From: an uncultured Collinsella sp. | GTDB lineage: Bacteria > Actinomycetota > Coriobacteriia > Coriobacteriales > Coriobacteriaceae | Assembly: GCA_900557455.1 (NCBI GenBank) | Contig: USSM01000001.1 | Location: forward strand, 80,128-144,127 | DNA length: 64,000 bases | Direction of reading: 5' to 3' | Part shown: piece after piece, positions 56,064 to 64,000 of the stretch | Layout: every line of letters begins with the position of its first letter | Position numbering within the stretch: position 1 is the first letter of the stretch | Position numbers and translations under genes: made by a program | The notes under the pieces: model-generated | Told to the model about the DNA's origin: nothing | The model's input: only the letters and a program-made list of their open reading frames with translations | Database searches by the model: none

Positions 56064-57086
56064 ATGATTGCAATTTTAAAGCAGAGCGCCAGCGACGAGG
56101 CCGTCGGCCATATCGTCAGCTGGATTGAGAAAAAAGGCCTGAAGACCGACGTCTCGCGCGGCGAGAACGAGACGATTATCGGCCTGGTGGGCGATACGAC
56201 CAAGATCGACCCGTTCCTGCTCGAGTCCATGGATGTCGTCGAGCGCGTGCAGCGCGTCTCGGAGCCGTTCAAGCGCGCCAACCGCAAGTTCCACCCCGAG
56301 GACTCCGTCATCGACTGCGGCCACGGCGTCAAGATCGGCGGCGACCAGTTCCAGGTCATCGCCGGTCCCTGCTCCGTCGAGGGCGAGAACCTCATCCGCA
56401 TCGCACGTCGCGTAAAGGCCGCCGGCGCCACGATGCTGCGCGGCGGTGCCTACAAGCCCCGCACCTCCCCCTACGCCTACCAGGGCATGGGCCCTGCCGG
56501 CCTCGACCTGCTGTGCGAGGCGTCTGCCGAGCTCGACATGCCGATCGTCACCGAGATCATGGACCCACGCGACGTGCAGGTCTTCCTGGACAAGAAGATC
56601 GACGTCATGCAGATCGGCGCCCGCAACGCCCAGAACTTCCCTCTGCTCAAAGAAGTCGGCAAGACCAAGACTCCGGTCTTGCTTAAGCGCGGCATGTCCG
56701 GCACGATCGATGAGCTGCTCATGGCCGCCGAGTACATCATGAGCGAGGGCAACGACAACGTCATCCTGTGCGAGCGCGGCATCCGCACCTTCGAGACCCG
56801 CACCCGCAATACCTTCGACCTCAACGCCGTGCCGGTGCTGCACCACCTGTCGCACCTGCCCGTCGTCGCCGACCCCAGCCACGCCACCGGCTACACCCGC
56901 TACGTCGAGCCCATGGCGCTCGCCGCGACCGCCTGCGGTGCCAACGGCCTGGAGATCGAGGTCCACGACGAGCCGAGCCGCGCCTGGTCCGACGGCGCCC
57001 AGGCCCTCACCCCCGATCAGTTCGACGACACCATGCGCCGCATCCGAGCCATCCGCGAGGTTGTCTGCCAAGAGACCATGGAGTAG
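56064..57086 (+). CDS. aroF: DAHP synthase (type I-beta) with N-terminal regulatory domain
   Basis: First step of aromatic synthesis: PEP + erythrose 4-phosphate to DAHP. 340 aa: an N-terminal ferredoxin-like (FL) domain of about 70 residues, as in Thermotoga, which allows feedback inhibition by aromatic amino acids, then the TIM barrel with IAGPCSVEG, GGAYKPRTSPYAYQGMG, QIGARNAQNFPLL, LLKRGM and ADPSHATG. ATG at 56064 has AGAGGC upstream; the in-frame extension to 56016 does not match the family. First gene of the operon, behind a candidate attenuator. Confidence 0.95.
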   Translation: MIAILKQSASDEAVGHIVSWIEKKGLKTDVSRGENETIIGLVGDTTKIDPFLLESMDVVERVQRVSEPFKRANRKFHPEDSVIDCGHGVKIGGDQFQVIAGPCSVEGENLIRIARRVKAAGATMLRGGAYKPRTSPYAYQGMGPAGLDLLCEASAELDMPIVTEIMDPRDVQVFLDKKIDVMQIGARNAQNFPLLKEVGKTKTPVLLKRGMSGTIDELLMAAEYIMSEGNDNVILCERGIRTFETRTRNTFDLNAVPVLHHLSHLPVVADPSHATGYTRYVEPMALAATACGANGLEIEVHDEPSRAWSDGAQALTPDQFDDTMRRIRAIREVVCQETME

Positions 57087-57089
57087 CCC

Positions 57090-58004
57090 ATGGGTACGGT
57101 GAGAAACGCGCGCGTTAACCAGGGCGGCCCCAAGTGCGCCGGCATCGTCGGCCTTGGCCTCATCGGCGGTAGCTTTGCCCGCGGATATGCACAGGCGGGC
57201 GTCCGCGTGCTGGCCTGGGACCCCGATGACGATGTCATGACGGCCGCCAGCATGGGCACTGTCGCCGGAGAGCTCAACGACAAGACACTCGGCGAATGCG
57301 ACATCATCGTCCTGGCCTGCTACCCCGAGGCCTGCATCGAGTGGCTCGAGACGCACGCCAAGGCGCTCGCCGACGCCACCGACACCGACGCCATCATGGG
57401 CCCCGTGGTAATCGACACGGTGGGCGTCAAGGGCATCGTGTGCGAACGCGCCTTTGAGCTTGCCCGCGAGCACGGCTTTTACTTTGTGGGCGCGCACCCC
57501 ATGGCGGGCACGCAGTACTCGGGCTATGCGCACTCCCGCGCCGGCCTGTTCCAGGGCGCTCCGCTCGTGCTCGTGCCGCCCGCGGTGGACGACGCGCTCA
57601 AGCTGGAACTTTTGGGCCAGGTGCGCGAGATGGTGCGCCCCTTGGGCTTTGGCAAGTTCAGCGTGACCAGCGCCGCCGAGCACGACCGCGTCATCGCCTT
57701 CACGAGCCAGCTTGCGCACGTGGTGTCCAACGCCTACGTCAAGAGCCCGACCGCCCAGGTCCACCACGGCTTTTCAGCCGGTAGCTACCGCGATCTCACC
57801 CGCGTGGCGCACCTCAACCCGCAAATGTGGTCCGAGCTCATGATCGACGACGCCGACGCGCTTGCCTTCGAGATCGACCACCTGATCGAGTCGCTCGGCA
57901 CCTACAGCCGTGCGCTCAAGGACCGCGACCAGCGCTATCTGGAGAATCTCCTTGCCGAGGGCGACCGCATCAAGCGCGCACTCGATGACGAGGCCTCCCA
58001 CTAG
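57090..58004 (+). CDS. tyrA: Prephenate dehydrogenase
   Basis: NAD(P)-dependent oxidation of prephenate to hydroxyphenylpyruvate, the tyrosine branch. 304 aa; N-terminal Rossmann motif IVGLGLIGGSFARG, DTVGVKG, VGAHPMAGTQYSGY (the conserved HPMAG) and SYRDLTRVAHLNPQMWSELM. No ACT domain at the C-terminus, so it is probably not feedback-regulated by an own ACT domain. ATG at 57090, three bases after aroF. Confidence 0.94.
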   Translation: MGTVRNARVNQGGPKCAGIVGLGLIGGSFARGYAQAGVRVLAWDPDDDVMTAASMGTVAGELNDKTLGECDIIVLACYPEACIEWLETHAKALADATDTDAIMGPVVIDTVGVKGIVCERAFELAREHGFYFVGAHPMAGTQYSGYAHSRAGLFQGAPLVLVPPAVDDALKLELLGQVREMVRPLGFGKFSVTSAAEHDRVIAFTSQLAHVVSNAYVKSPTAQVHHGFSAGSYRDLTRVAHLNPQMWSELMIDDADALAFEIDHLIESLGTYSRALKDRDQRYLENLLAEGDRIKRALDDEASH

Positions 58005-58040
58005 ACCACCCATCACGCCAGGTCGAAAGGACCGAAGCTT

Positions 58041-59147
58041 ATGGCGATTACCATCGATATCGACACTGCACGCCCCTACCAGGTGCATGTTGGCACGTTT
58101 TTGCTGGAGCAGGCGGGACCGCTCGTGCGCGCCACTGCCGGCGGCACCAAGGCCGTCATCGTGACGGACACCAACGTGGGCCCGCTCTACCAGATGCCCG
58201 TTAAGCAGAGCCTGGAGGCATCAGGCTACGAGGTGAGCATCTGCACCTTCGAGGCCGGCGAGGCCCATAAGCGCGCCGAAACCTATGTTGCCATTTTGGA
58301 GTTTGTGGCCGAGCACGAGCTTTCGCGCTCCGACGTGATCGTGGCACTCGGGGGCGGCGTCGTGGGCGATGTGGCGGGCTTTGTGGCCGCGACCTACATG
58401 CGCGGCTGCAAGTTTGTGCAGATCCCGACGAGCCTGCTCGCCATGGTGGATTCGTCGGTGGGCGGCAAGACCGCCATCGACCTGGCTGCCGGCAAGAACT
58501 TGGCCGGCGCCTTTTGGCAGCCGAGCGTGGTTATCGCCGACGTGGGGTGCCTGGCCACCCTCACGCCCGAGCAGTTCGCCGACGGCTGCGGCGAGGTCGT
58601 CAAGCACGCCGTGATCGCCGACCCGGAGCTTTTCGCCGAGCTGGAGAAGACCCCGCTCACGCTGGAGCTGCTCAACCGCGATGTGGCCCGCGTAGCACTC
58701 ATCATCGCCCGCAACATCGACATCAAGCGCGCCGTGGTCGTCGCCGACGAGCACGAAACCAACCAGCGCAAGCTGCTCAACTTTGGACACAGCGCCGGAC
58801 ACGCCGTCGAGGCCTGCGAGCACTTTGAGCTCGGACACGGCAACTGCGTGTCGATCGGCATGGGCATCATCACGCGCGCCGCGGCCCTGCACGGCGTTTG
58901 CGATGCTGCACTGCCCGGCCGTATTGAGGAGCTCTGCGCCCGCCACGGCCTCAAGACCCGCTGCGATCTAGATGCCGACGCCGTCTTTGCCGAGGCGCTC
59001 CACGACAAGAAGCGCGCGGGCGACACCATCGACCTGGTGATTCCGCACGGCATTGGCCGCTGCAGCATCGACCGCACGCCGCTTTCCACTTTCCACGAAC
59101 TCATTGCCGAGGGCCTCGGCCAGAAGGGAGACGCATCCGCATGCTAG
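58041..59147 (+). CDS. aroB: 3-dehydroquinate synthase
   Basis: Second step: DAHP to 3-dehydroquinate with NAD+ and a metal. 368 aa; LGGGVVGDVAGFVAATYMRG, VDSSVGGKTAIDLAAGKN, GEVVKHAVIADPELF and FGHSAGHAVEA are the NAD and metal sites (E, H, H). ATG at 58041 has GAAAGGA upstream; overlaps aroA by 7 bases. Confidence 0.96.
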   Translation: MAITIDIDTARPYQVHVGTFLLEQAGPLVRATAGGTKAVIVTDTNVGPLYQMPVKQSLEASGYEVSICTFEAGEAHKRAETYVAILEFVAEHELSRSDVIVALGGGVVGDVAGFVAATYMRGCKFVQIPTSLLAMVDSSVGGKTAIDLAAGKNLAGAFWQPSVVIADVGCLATLTPEQFADGCGEVVKHAVIADPELFAELEKTPLTLELLNRDVARVALIIARNIDIKRAVVVADEHETNQRKLLNFGHSAGHAVEACEHFELGHGNCVSIGMGIITRAAALHGVCDAALPGRIEELCARHGLKTRCDLDADAVFAEALHDKKRAGDTIDLVIPHGIGRCSIDRTPLSTFHELIAEGLGQKGDASAC

Positions 59148-60460
59148 CCCGCATCACCCCGTCCCCGCTTAAGGGCACCGTTCCCGCCATCGCGTCCAAG
59201 TCGATGGCGCACCGTCTCATCATCTGCGCTGCGCTTGCCAACGGCGAGACGCACGTCACCTGCAACACCACCTGCGCCGACATCGAGGCCACGGTGCGTT
59301 GCCTCACGGCGCTCGGCGCCCGCATCGAGACCGTCGAGGACGGCTTCCAGGTCCACCCCACCATGAAGAGCATTGAGTTCGGCCTGCTCAAGGCCCTTGC
59401 CGGCGGCACGCTCGACTGCGGCGAGAGCGGCTCCACGCTCCGCTTTATGCTGCCCGTCGCCTGCGCGCTGGGGGCAGAGGCAACCTTTGTGGGACAGGGC
59501 CGCCTAGGCGCACGCCCGCTGTCCCCGCTCTCGGACGAGATCATTGCCGCCGGCTGCGACCTACAGGGTCTGGGCGGTTTTCCGCTCAAGACAAGCGGAC
59601 GCATGCGCCCGGGCACCTTTGTGCTGCCGGGCAACGTAAGCTCGCAGTATATCTCCGGCCTGCTGCTGGCAGCCCCGTTGCTCGCCCAGCCCTCCTGTGT
59701 GCAGGTGACTGGCCTCATTGAGAGCCGCCCCTACATCAACCTAACGATCCAGGCCATGAAGGCCTTTGGCGTTGAGGTCAACGTCGAGCGCATTCCGGCC
59801 AAGGACGGCCAGCCCGAGGTCACGAACTTCCGCGTGAGCAGCGGCTCGTACCGCACGCCCGGCAGCGTGGCCGTCGAGGGCGACTGGTCCAACGCTGCCT
59901 TTTGGCTGTGTGCCGGCGCTATCGGCACCGACCCCATCACCGTCGAGGGCGTGTCCCTGAGCTCCGCACAGGGCGACCGCAACGTGCTTGCCGCGCTTTC
60001 GCGCTTTGGCGCCCGCATCGTGCGCTCCACCAACGCCGCCACCGTGCAGTCCGACAAGCTCGCCGGCTTTGAGATGAGCGCCCACGACATTCCCGACCTG
60101 GTGCCCGTTATCTCGGCCGTGGCCTCGCTGGCACAGGGCCGCACCTTTATCCGCGATTGCGCCCGCCTGCGTATCAAGGAATCCGACCGCCTGGCCACCA
60201 CCACCCGCGAGCTCACCGCGCTGGGCGCGCAGGTGCGTATTGCCGGCGACGACCTCATCATCAAGGGCGTCGATGCCTTTACCGGCGGCGAGGTCGATTC
60301 GCACAACGACCACCGCATCGCCATGATGGCCGCCATCGCCGCGAGCCGTGCCACCGGCGAGGTCGTGATCCACGGCGCCGAGGCCGTCAACAAGTCCTAT
60401 CCCGATTTTTTCGACCACTACCGCCTGCTGGGCGGCAAGGTCACACTCGAGGAGGAATAG
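59141..60460 (+). CDS. aroA: 5-enolpyruvylshikimate-3-phosphate synthase (EPSPS)
   Basis: Sixth step; target of glyphosate in sensitive forms. 439 aa; N-terminal SKSMAHRLIICAALA, LDCGESGSTLRFMLPV, PGNVSSQYISGLLLA, RIKESDRLA and SHNDHRIAMM. Residues around the class-defining loop read GESGSTLRF (class I has LGNAGTAMRP), so it is probably a class II enzyme. Translation is coupled to aroB by the overlap. Confidence 0.95.
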   Translation: MLARITPSPLKGTVPAIASKSMAHRLIICAALANGETHVTCNTTCADIEATVRCLTALGARIETVEDGFQVHPTMKSIEFGLLKALAGGTLDCGESGSTLRFMLPVACALGAEATFVGQGRLGARPLSPLSDEIIAAGCDLQGLGGFPLKTSGRMRPGTFVLPGNVSSQYISGLLLAAPLLAQPSCVQVTGLIESRPYINLTIQAMKAFGVEVNVERIPAKDGQPEVTNFRVSSGSYRTPGSVAVEGDWSNAAFWLCAGAIGTDPITVEGVSLSSAQGDRNVLAALSRFGARIVRSTNAATVQSDKLAGFEMSAHDIPDLVPVISAVASLAQGRTFIRDCARLRIKESDRLATTTRELTALGAQVRIAGDDLIIKGVDAFTGGEVDSHNDHRIAMMAAIAASRATGEVVIHGAEAVNKSYPDFFDHYRLLGGKVTLEEE

Positions 60461-60461
60461 C

Positions 60462-61559
60462 ATGTCCTCGACCTTTGGCAACGTCTTGCACTTAAGCATC
60501 TTCGGCCAATCGCACTCCCCCGCTATCGGCTGCTCGCTCGATGGCATCCCGGCGGGCATCGCCGTGGACCAGGAGAAGCTGCAGGCCTTCCTCGACCGTC
60601 GCGCCCCCGGCCGCGACGAGACCGCAACCAAACGCCGCGAGGCCGACGCAGCGCATATCATCGCCGGTGTGATCGATGGACATACCACCGGCGCGCCCAT
60701 CGCCGCGATTATCGAGAACACCAACACGCGCTCCAATGATTACACCGAGCTGCGCCGCAAGCCCCGTCCCGGACATGCGGACTTCCCTGCGCGCGTGAAG
60801 TATCACAACATGCACGATGTCGCTGGTGGCGGGCATTTTTCCGGCCGCCTAACGGCCCCCTTATGCATCGCCGGCGGCATTGCGCTGCAGGCACTTGAGG
60901 CCCGCGGCATTCAGGTCATGGCGCACGTCGCGCAGATCGGCGGCATCTCCGACCTGCCGATGGACGATATGGTCTATCGCGAGGCCGACCGCAAGGCAAT
61001 CCTTACGAACGATCTGCCGTGCATTGACGCCGCCGCAGCCGGCCGCATGCGCGAGGAGATTCTTGCCGCGCGCGACGAGCTCGACAGCATCGGCGGCATC
61101 GTGGAGTGCGGCATTTACGGGCTTCCCGCGGGCATCGGCGACCCCATGTTCGACGGCATCGAGAACCGCATCGCGCAAATCGCGTTTGGCATTCCCGCCG
61201 TAAAGGGCGTGGAGTTTGGCATGGGCTTTGCCGTGGCCGCCATGCGCGGCAGCGAGAACAACGATCCGTATCGCATCGACGCCGAGACCGGCGAGATCGA
61301 GGTTGAGTCCAACAACGCCGGCGGCATCCTGGGCGGTATTTCGACCGGCGCGCCCGTCATGTGGCGCATGGCCGTAAAGCCAACGCCCTCGATTGGCCGC
61401 GAGCAGCAGACCGTAGACATGGACGCCATGGAAAATGCCGAGCTCTCGATCCACGGCCGCCACGATCCCTGCATCGTCCCCCGAGCCGTCCCCGTAGCCG
61501 AAGCAGCCGCCGCCCTCGCCATCTGGGACGCTCTCCTCGAGGACGCCGCCCAGCTCTAA
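60462..61559 (+). CDS. aroC: Chorismate synthase
   Basis: Last common step: EPSP to chorismate, needing reduced FMN. 365 aa; FGQSHSPAIGCSLDGIPAG start, RRAPGRDETATKRREAD, RPGHADFPARVKY, AGGGHFSGRLTAP, GNNAGGILGG-like ESNNAGGILGGISTGAPV and GRHDPCIVPRAVPVAEA. ATG one base after the aroA stop. Normal length. Confidence 0.96.
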   Translation: MSSTFGNVLHLSIFGQSHSPAIGCSLDGIPAGIAVDQEKLQAFLDRRAPGRDETATKRREADAAHIIAGVIDGHTTGAPIAAIIENTNTRSNDYTELRRKPRPGHADFPARVKYHNMHDVAGGGHFSGRLTAPLCIAGGIALQALEARGIQVMAHVAQIGGISDLPMDDMVYREADRKAILTNDLPCIDAAAAGRMREEILAARDELDSIGGIVECGIYGLPAGIGDPMFDGIENRIAQIAFGIPAVKGVEFGMGFAVAAMRGSENNDPYRIDAETGEIEVESNNAGGILGGISTGAPVMWRMAVKPTPSIGREQQTVDMDAMENAELSIHGRHDPCIVPRAVPVAEAAAALAIWDALLEDAAQL

Positions 61560-61612
61560 CCCGACTCACCTGGGTTGCCTGCCAACTCAGCCGTTACGTG
61601 AAAGGGGCCTCC

Positions 61613-62758
61613 ATGGACCTTGCTGACATCCGCCAGGCCATCGATGGCATCGACACCACGCTCCTAAACAGCTTTGTCGAGCGTATGGACATTGCCACCG
61701 AGGTCGCCAAATCAAAGATCGAGACGGGCAAGGCCGTCTTCGACCCCGCCCGTGAGCGCTCCAAGCTCAACAACCTCGCCAGCCGCGCGCCCGAGCGCTA
61801 CAAGGCGCAGACCATCACCCTGTTCCGTCTCCTCATGAGCATGAGCAAGGCCGAGCAGCAGCGCTACATCAACGAGCTCAAGGGCATCACGGTGTCGCAA
61901 AAGGCCCATGCCATGGCCGCAGCCTTTGACACACCCTTCCCCCAGACGGCAACCGTCGCCTGCCAGGGCGTCGAAGGTGCCTACAGCCAAATCGCCGCGT
62001 GCAAACTCTTCGACGTGCCCGACATCGCGTTTTTCGAGACCTTCGAAGGCGTTATGCGCGCTGTGCGCGACGGCTTCTGCGAGTTTGGCGTGCTGCCCAT
62101 CGAGAACTCCACCGCCGGCTCGGTCAACGCCGTCTACGACCTGCTCGCCCAGTTCGACTTCCACATCGTGCGCTCGCTTCGCCTCAAGATCGACCACAAC
62201 TTGCTCGTCAAGCCCGGCACCAAGCTCGCCGACGTGCGCGAGGTCTACAGCCACGGCCAAGCCATTGCCCAGTGTGCCGGCTTTATCGAGTCCCACGACC
62301 TGCACGCCACCAAGTACCCCAACACCGCCATGTCGGCCGAGATGGTCGCCAGCTCCGAGCGCACCGATGTTGCCGCCATCGCATCGCGCAGCTGCGCGGC
62401 ACTCTATGGCCTGGAGGTGCTGGAGCCCAACATCCAGGACTCGGACAACAACTACACGCGCTTTGTCGTCATCAGCCGCGAGCCGCGCGTCTATCCCGGT
62501 GCCAACCGTACCTCGCTCATGATCACCACGGCCAACGAGCCGGGCGCCCTCTATCGCGTGCTCGAGCGCTTCTACGCACTCAACATCAACCTCATCAAGC
62601 TCGAGAGCCGCCCCATCCCCGGTCGCGACTTTGAGTTTATGTTCTACTTTGATCTGGACTGCCCCTTTGGCAGCAAGGCCCTCGACGACCTGCTCGATTC
62701 CATCGACGACGTGTGCGAGAGCTTTACCTACTTTGGCAGCTACACGGAGGTGCTCTAG
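61613..62758 (+). CDS. pheA: P-protein: chorismate mutase - prephenate dehydratase with ACT domain
   Basis: Bifunctional phenylalanine-branch enzyme of 381 aa. Chorismate-mutase helices at about 1-85 (MDLADIRQAIDGIDTTLLNSFVERMDIA), prephenate dehydratase at about 105-285 (CQGVEGAYSQIAACKLF, GVLPIENSTAGSVNAVYDLL) and an ACT domain at about 300-380 (TANEPGALYRVLERFYALNINLIKLESRP), likely for phenylalanine feedback. ATG at 61613 has AAAGGGG upstream; the frame extends back into aroC without meaning. Followed without a gap by aroE. Confidence 0.95.
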   Translation: MDLADIRQAIDGIDTTLLNSFVERMDIATEVAKSKIETGKAVFDPARERSKLNNLASRAPERYKAQTITLFRLLMSMSKAEQQRYINELKGITVSQKAHAMAAAFDTPFPQTATVACQGVEGAYSQIAACKLFDVPDIAFFETFEGVMRAVRDGFCEFGVLPIENSTAGSVNAVYDLLAQFDFHIVRSLRLKIDHNLLVKPGTKLADVREVYSHGQAIAQCAGFIESHDLHATKYPNTAMSAEMVASSERTDVAAIASRSCAALYGLEVLEPNIQDSDNNYTRFVVISREPRVYPGANRTSLMITTANEPGALYRVLERFYALNINLIKLESRPIPGRDFEFMFYFDLDCPFGSKALDDLLDSIDDVCESFTYFGSYTEVL

Positions 62759-63951
62759 ATGACCGATACCGCCGCAACCTGCCCCTACGGCGTGCTGGGC
62801 CGCGTGCTGGGCCACAGCTACACCCCAACCATCTACAAGGAGCTGGCGGGGCTTGAGTACGTGCGTTTTGAGCGCGAGCCCGAGGACCTCGCGGCCTTTA
62901 TGACGGGCAACGAGTGGGAGGGCACCAACGTGACTATCCCTTACAAGCGCGCCGTCATGAACTACCTGGACGAGCTGAGCCCGCTCGCCGAGCGCATGGG
63001 CAACGTCAACACCATCACGCGCCTGCCCGACGGGCGCCTGCGCGGCGACAACACCGACTACTTTGGTTTTCAGTGCCTGGTCGAGGAGCTGGGGGTTGAG
63101 GTTACCGGCAAGAAGGTCCTCGTGCTTGGCGCTACCGGTGGTGCCGGCACCACGGCAAGCATGGTGCTCGGCGACCTTGGCGCCACCGTGGTGCCCGTGG
63201 GCCGCACGAGCGAGGTCAACTACGGCAACATCGCGCAGCAGTCCGACGCCGCCCTACTCGTCAACTGCACGCCCGCCGGCATGTTCCCCCATTGCCCCGA
63301 CGCGCCTTGCACGCTCGAAGGGCTCGATGCGCTCGAAGGCGTTATCGACATTGTCTACAACCCCGCCCGCACGGGCCTGATGCTCGAGGCCGAGCGCCGC
63401 GGTATCCCCTGCATCGGCGGCCTGCTGATGCTCGTGGCCCAAGCGGCACAGGCCGTCGAGCGCTATACCGGCCAAGTCACCCCGCGCAAGCGCATCTTGG
63501 ACGTAACAGAGCGTCTGTCTCGCCGCGAGCAAAACATTGCCCTGATCGGCATGCCGGGTTCGGGCAAGACCCGCGTGGGCGAGCAGATCGCCCTGCTCAC
63601 GGGTCGCGAGCACATCGACTTGGACCGAGCGCTTGAGGAGCGCCTGGGCATGCCCTGCGCCGACTATATCGTCGAGCGCGGCGAGGCAACCTTCCGCGAG
63701 CAGGAGACGGCGGCGCTGGCCGACATCTCCAAGCGCAGCGGCCTGGTGCTCTCAACCGGCGGCGGCATAGTCACGCGTGACGAGAACTATCCGCTGCTGC
63801 ACCAGAACAGCCAAATCGTGATGCTCAACCGCAAGCTCGAAGAGCTCGCCCACAAGGGCCGCCCCATCACCGCCCGCGACGGCATCGAAAAGCTGGCGGA
63901 ACAGCGCATGCCGCGCTACCGCGCCTGGGCCGACTACATCATCGACTCACG
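62759..63951 (+). CDS. aroE: Fused shikimate dehydrogenase - shikimate kinase (AroE-AroK), C-terminus cut by contig end
   Basis: One open frame of at least 398 codons without a stop. Residues 1 to about 250 are AroE (3-dehydroshikimate to shikimate, NADPH): GRVLGHSYTPTIY, TNVTIPYKRAV (catalytic Lys), GDNTDYFGF (catalytic Asp) and the NADP loop VLGATGGAGTTA. After a short linker, residue 259 on is AroK: Walker A GMPGSGKT with K270, HIDLD, STGGGIV and KGRPITAR. This places two consecutive steps in one protein. ATG follows the pheA stop at once. The frame runs into adapter sequence at 63952, so about 40 residues of the kinase end are missing. Type 3-dehydroquinate dehydratase is not in the window. 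Confidence 0.9.
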
Positions 63952-64000
63952 CTGTCTCTTATACACATCTCCGAGCCCACGAGACAAGAGGCAATCTCGT
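63952..64000. other. Sequencing adapter (Nextera read-through), not genomic
   Basis: CTGTCTCTTATACACATCT (63952-63970) is the Tn5 mosaic-end complement; CCGAGCCCACGAGAC (63971-63985) completes the Nextera read-2 adapter; AAGAGGCA (63986-63993) equals the i7 index sold as N711; ATCTCGT (63994-64000) begins the P7 sequence. Assembly did not trim it, so genomic sequence ends at 63951 or a base or two earlier. Confidence 0.98.

Overview
The window looks like a contig end from a high-GC Actinobacterium of the class Coriobacteriia, most like Collinsella. This is inferred from gene content, gene order and protein sequence style; no database search was possible. Nearly all genes are housekeeping genes packed in long reverse-strand operons with gaps of a few bases. 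TTG and GTG starts are frequent and are supported by good ribosome binding sites. I found no prophage, plasmid or CRISPR array. The one clear mobile unit is a REP-associated (RAYT-type) transposase flanked by inverted repeat pairs at 2.84-3.93 kb.

Layout. 0-2.1 kb: pyrR-pyrB-pyrC (pyrimidine synthesis; pyrC cut by the left edge) with an attenuator-like leader. 2.3-2.8 kb: rpmB. 2.8-3.9 kb: the RAYT unit. 4.1-7.6 kb: adhE (acetyl-CoA to ethanol) and a small APH-fold kinase. 7.8-24.7 kb, reverse: rplS, rnhB, yraN, comM, dprA, trmFO, xer recombinase, rpsB, tsf, pyrH, frr, uppS, cdsA, dxr, rseP, ispG, proS (translation, isoprenoid and cell-envelope precursors, DNA handling). 24.9-31.8 kb: glyQ-glyS, a PPDK regulatory protein and ppdK. 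31.9-34.4 kb: rpsP-khpA-rimM-trmD-lepB. 34.6-35.8 kb: dinB, apparently leaderless. 35.9-49.7 kb: mreB-mreC-mreD-PBP2-rodA (rod-shape wall synthesis), a DUF697-like membrane protein, a radical SAM pair, rplU-rpmA-obgE and nadD-yqeK-rsfS. 49.8-55.7 kb: a TPR membrane protein, a cyclophilin, a zinc-ribbon membrane protein and a P-type ATPase with a long basic tail. 55.8 kb: tRNA-Arg(CCG). 56.0-63.95 kb, forward: a nearly complete aromatic operon, aroF-tyrA-aroB-aroA-aroC-pheA-aroE/aroK, behind a leader peptide and terminator-like hairpin.

The last 49 bases (63952-64000) are not genomic. They match the Illumina Nextera read-through adapter plus an i7 index, so the contig ends inside an AroE-AroK fusion gene and that truncation is artificial.

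Most notable biology: an RseP-type intramembrane protease with an inserted winged-helix-like domain; a Xer recombinase whose conserved N-terminus can only begin at a non-canonical AUA (or CUG) codon; the RAYT element with matched inverted ends; the AroE-AroK fusion; and candidate regulatory leaders or operators at pyrR, aroF, adhE and ppdK.
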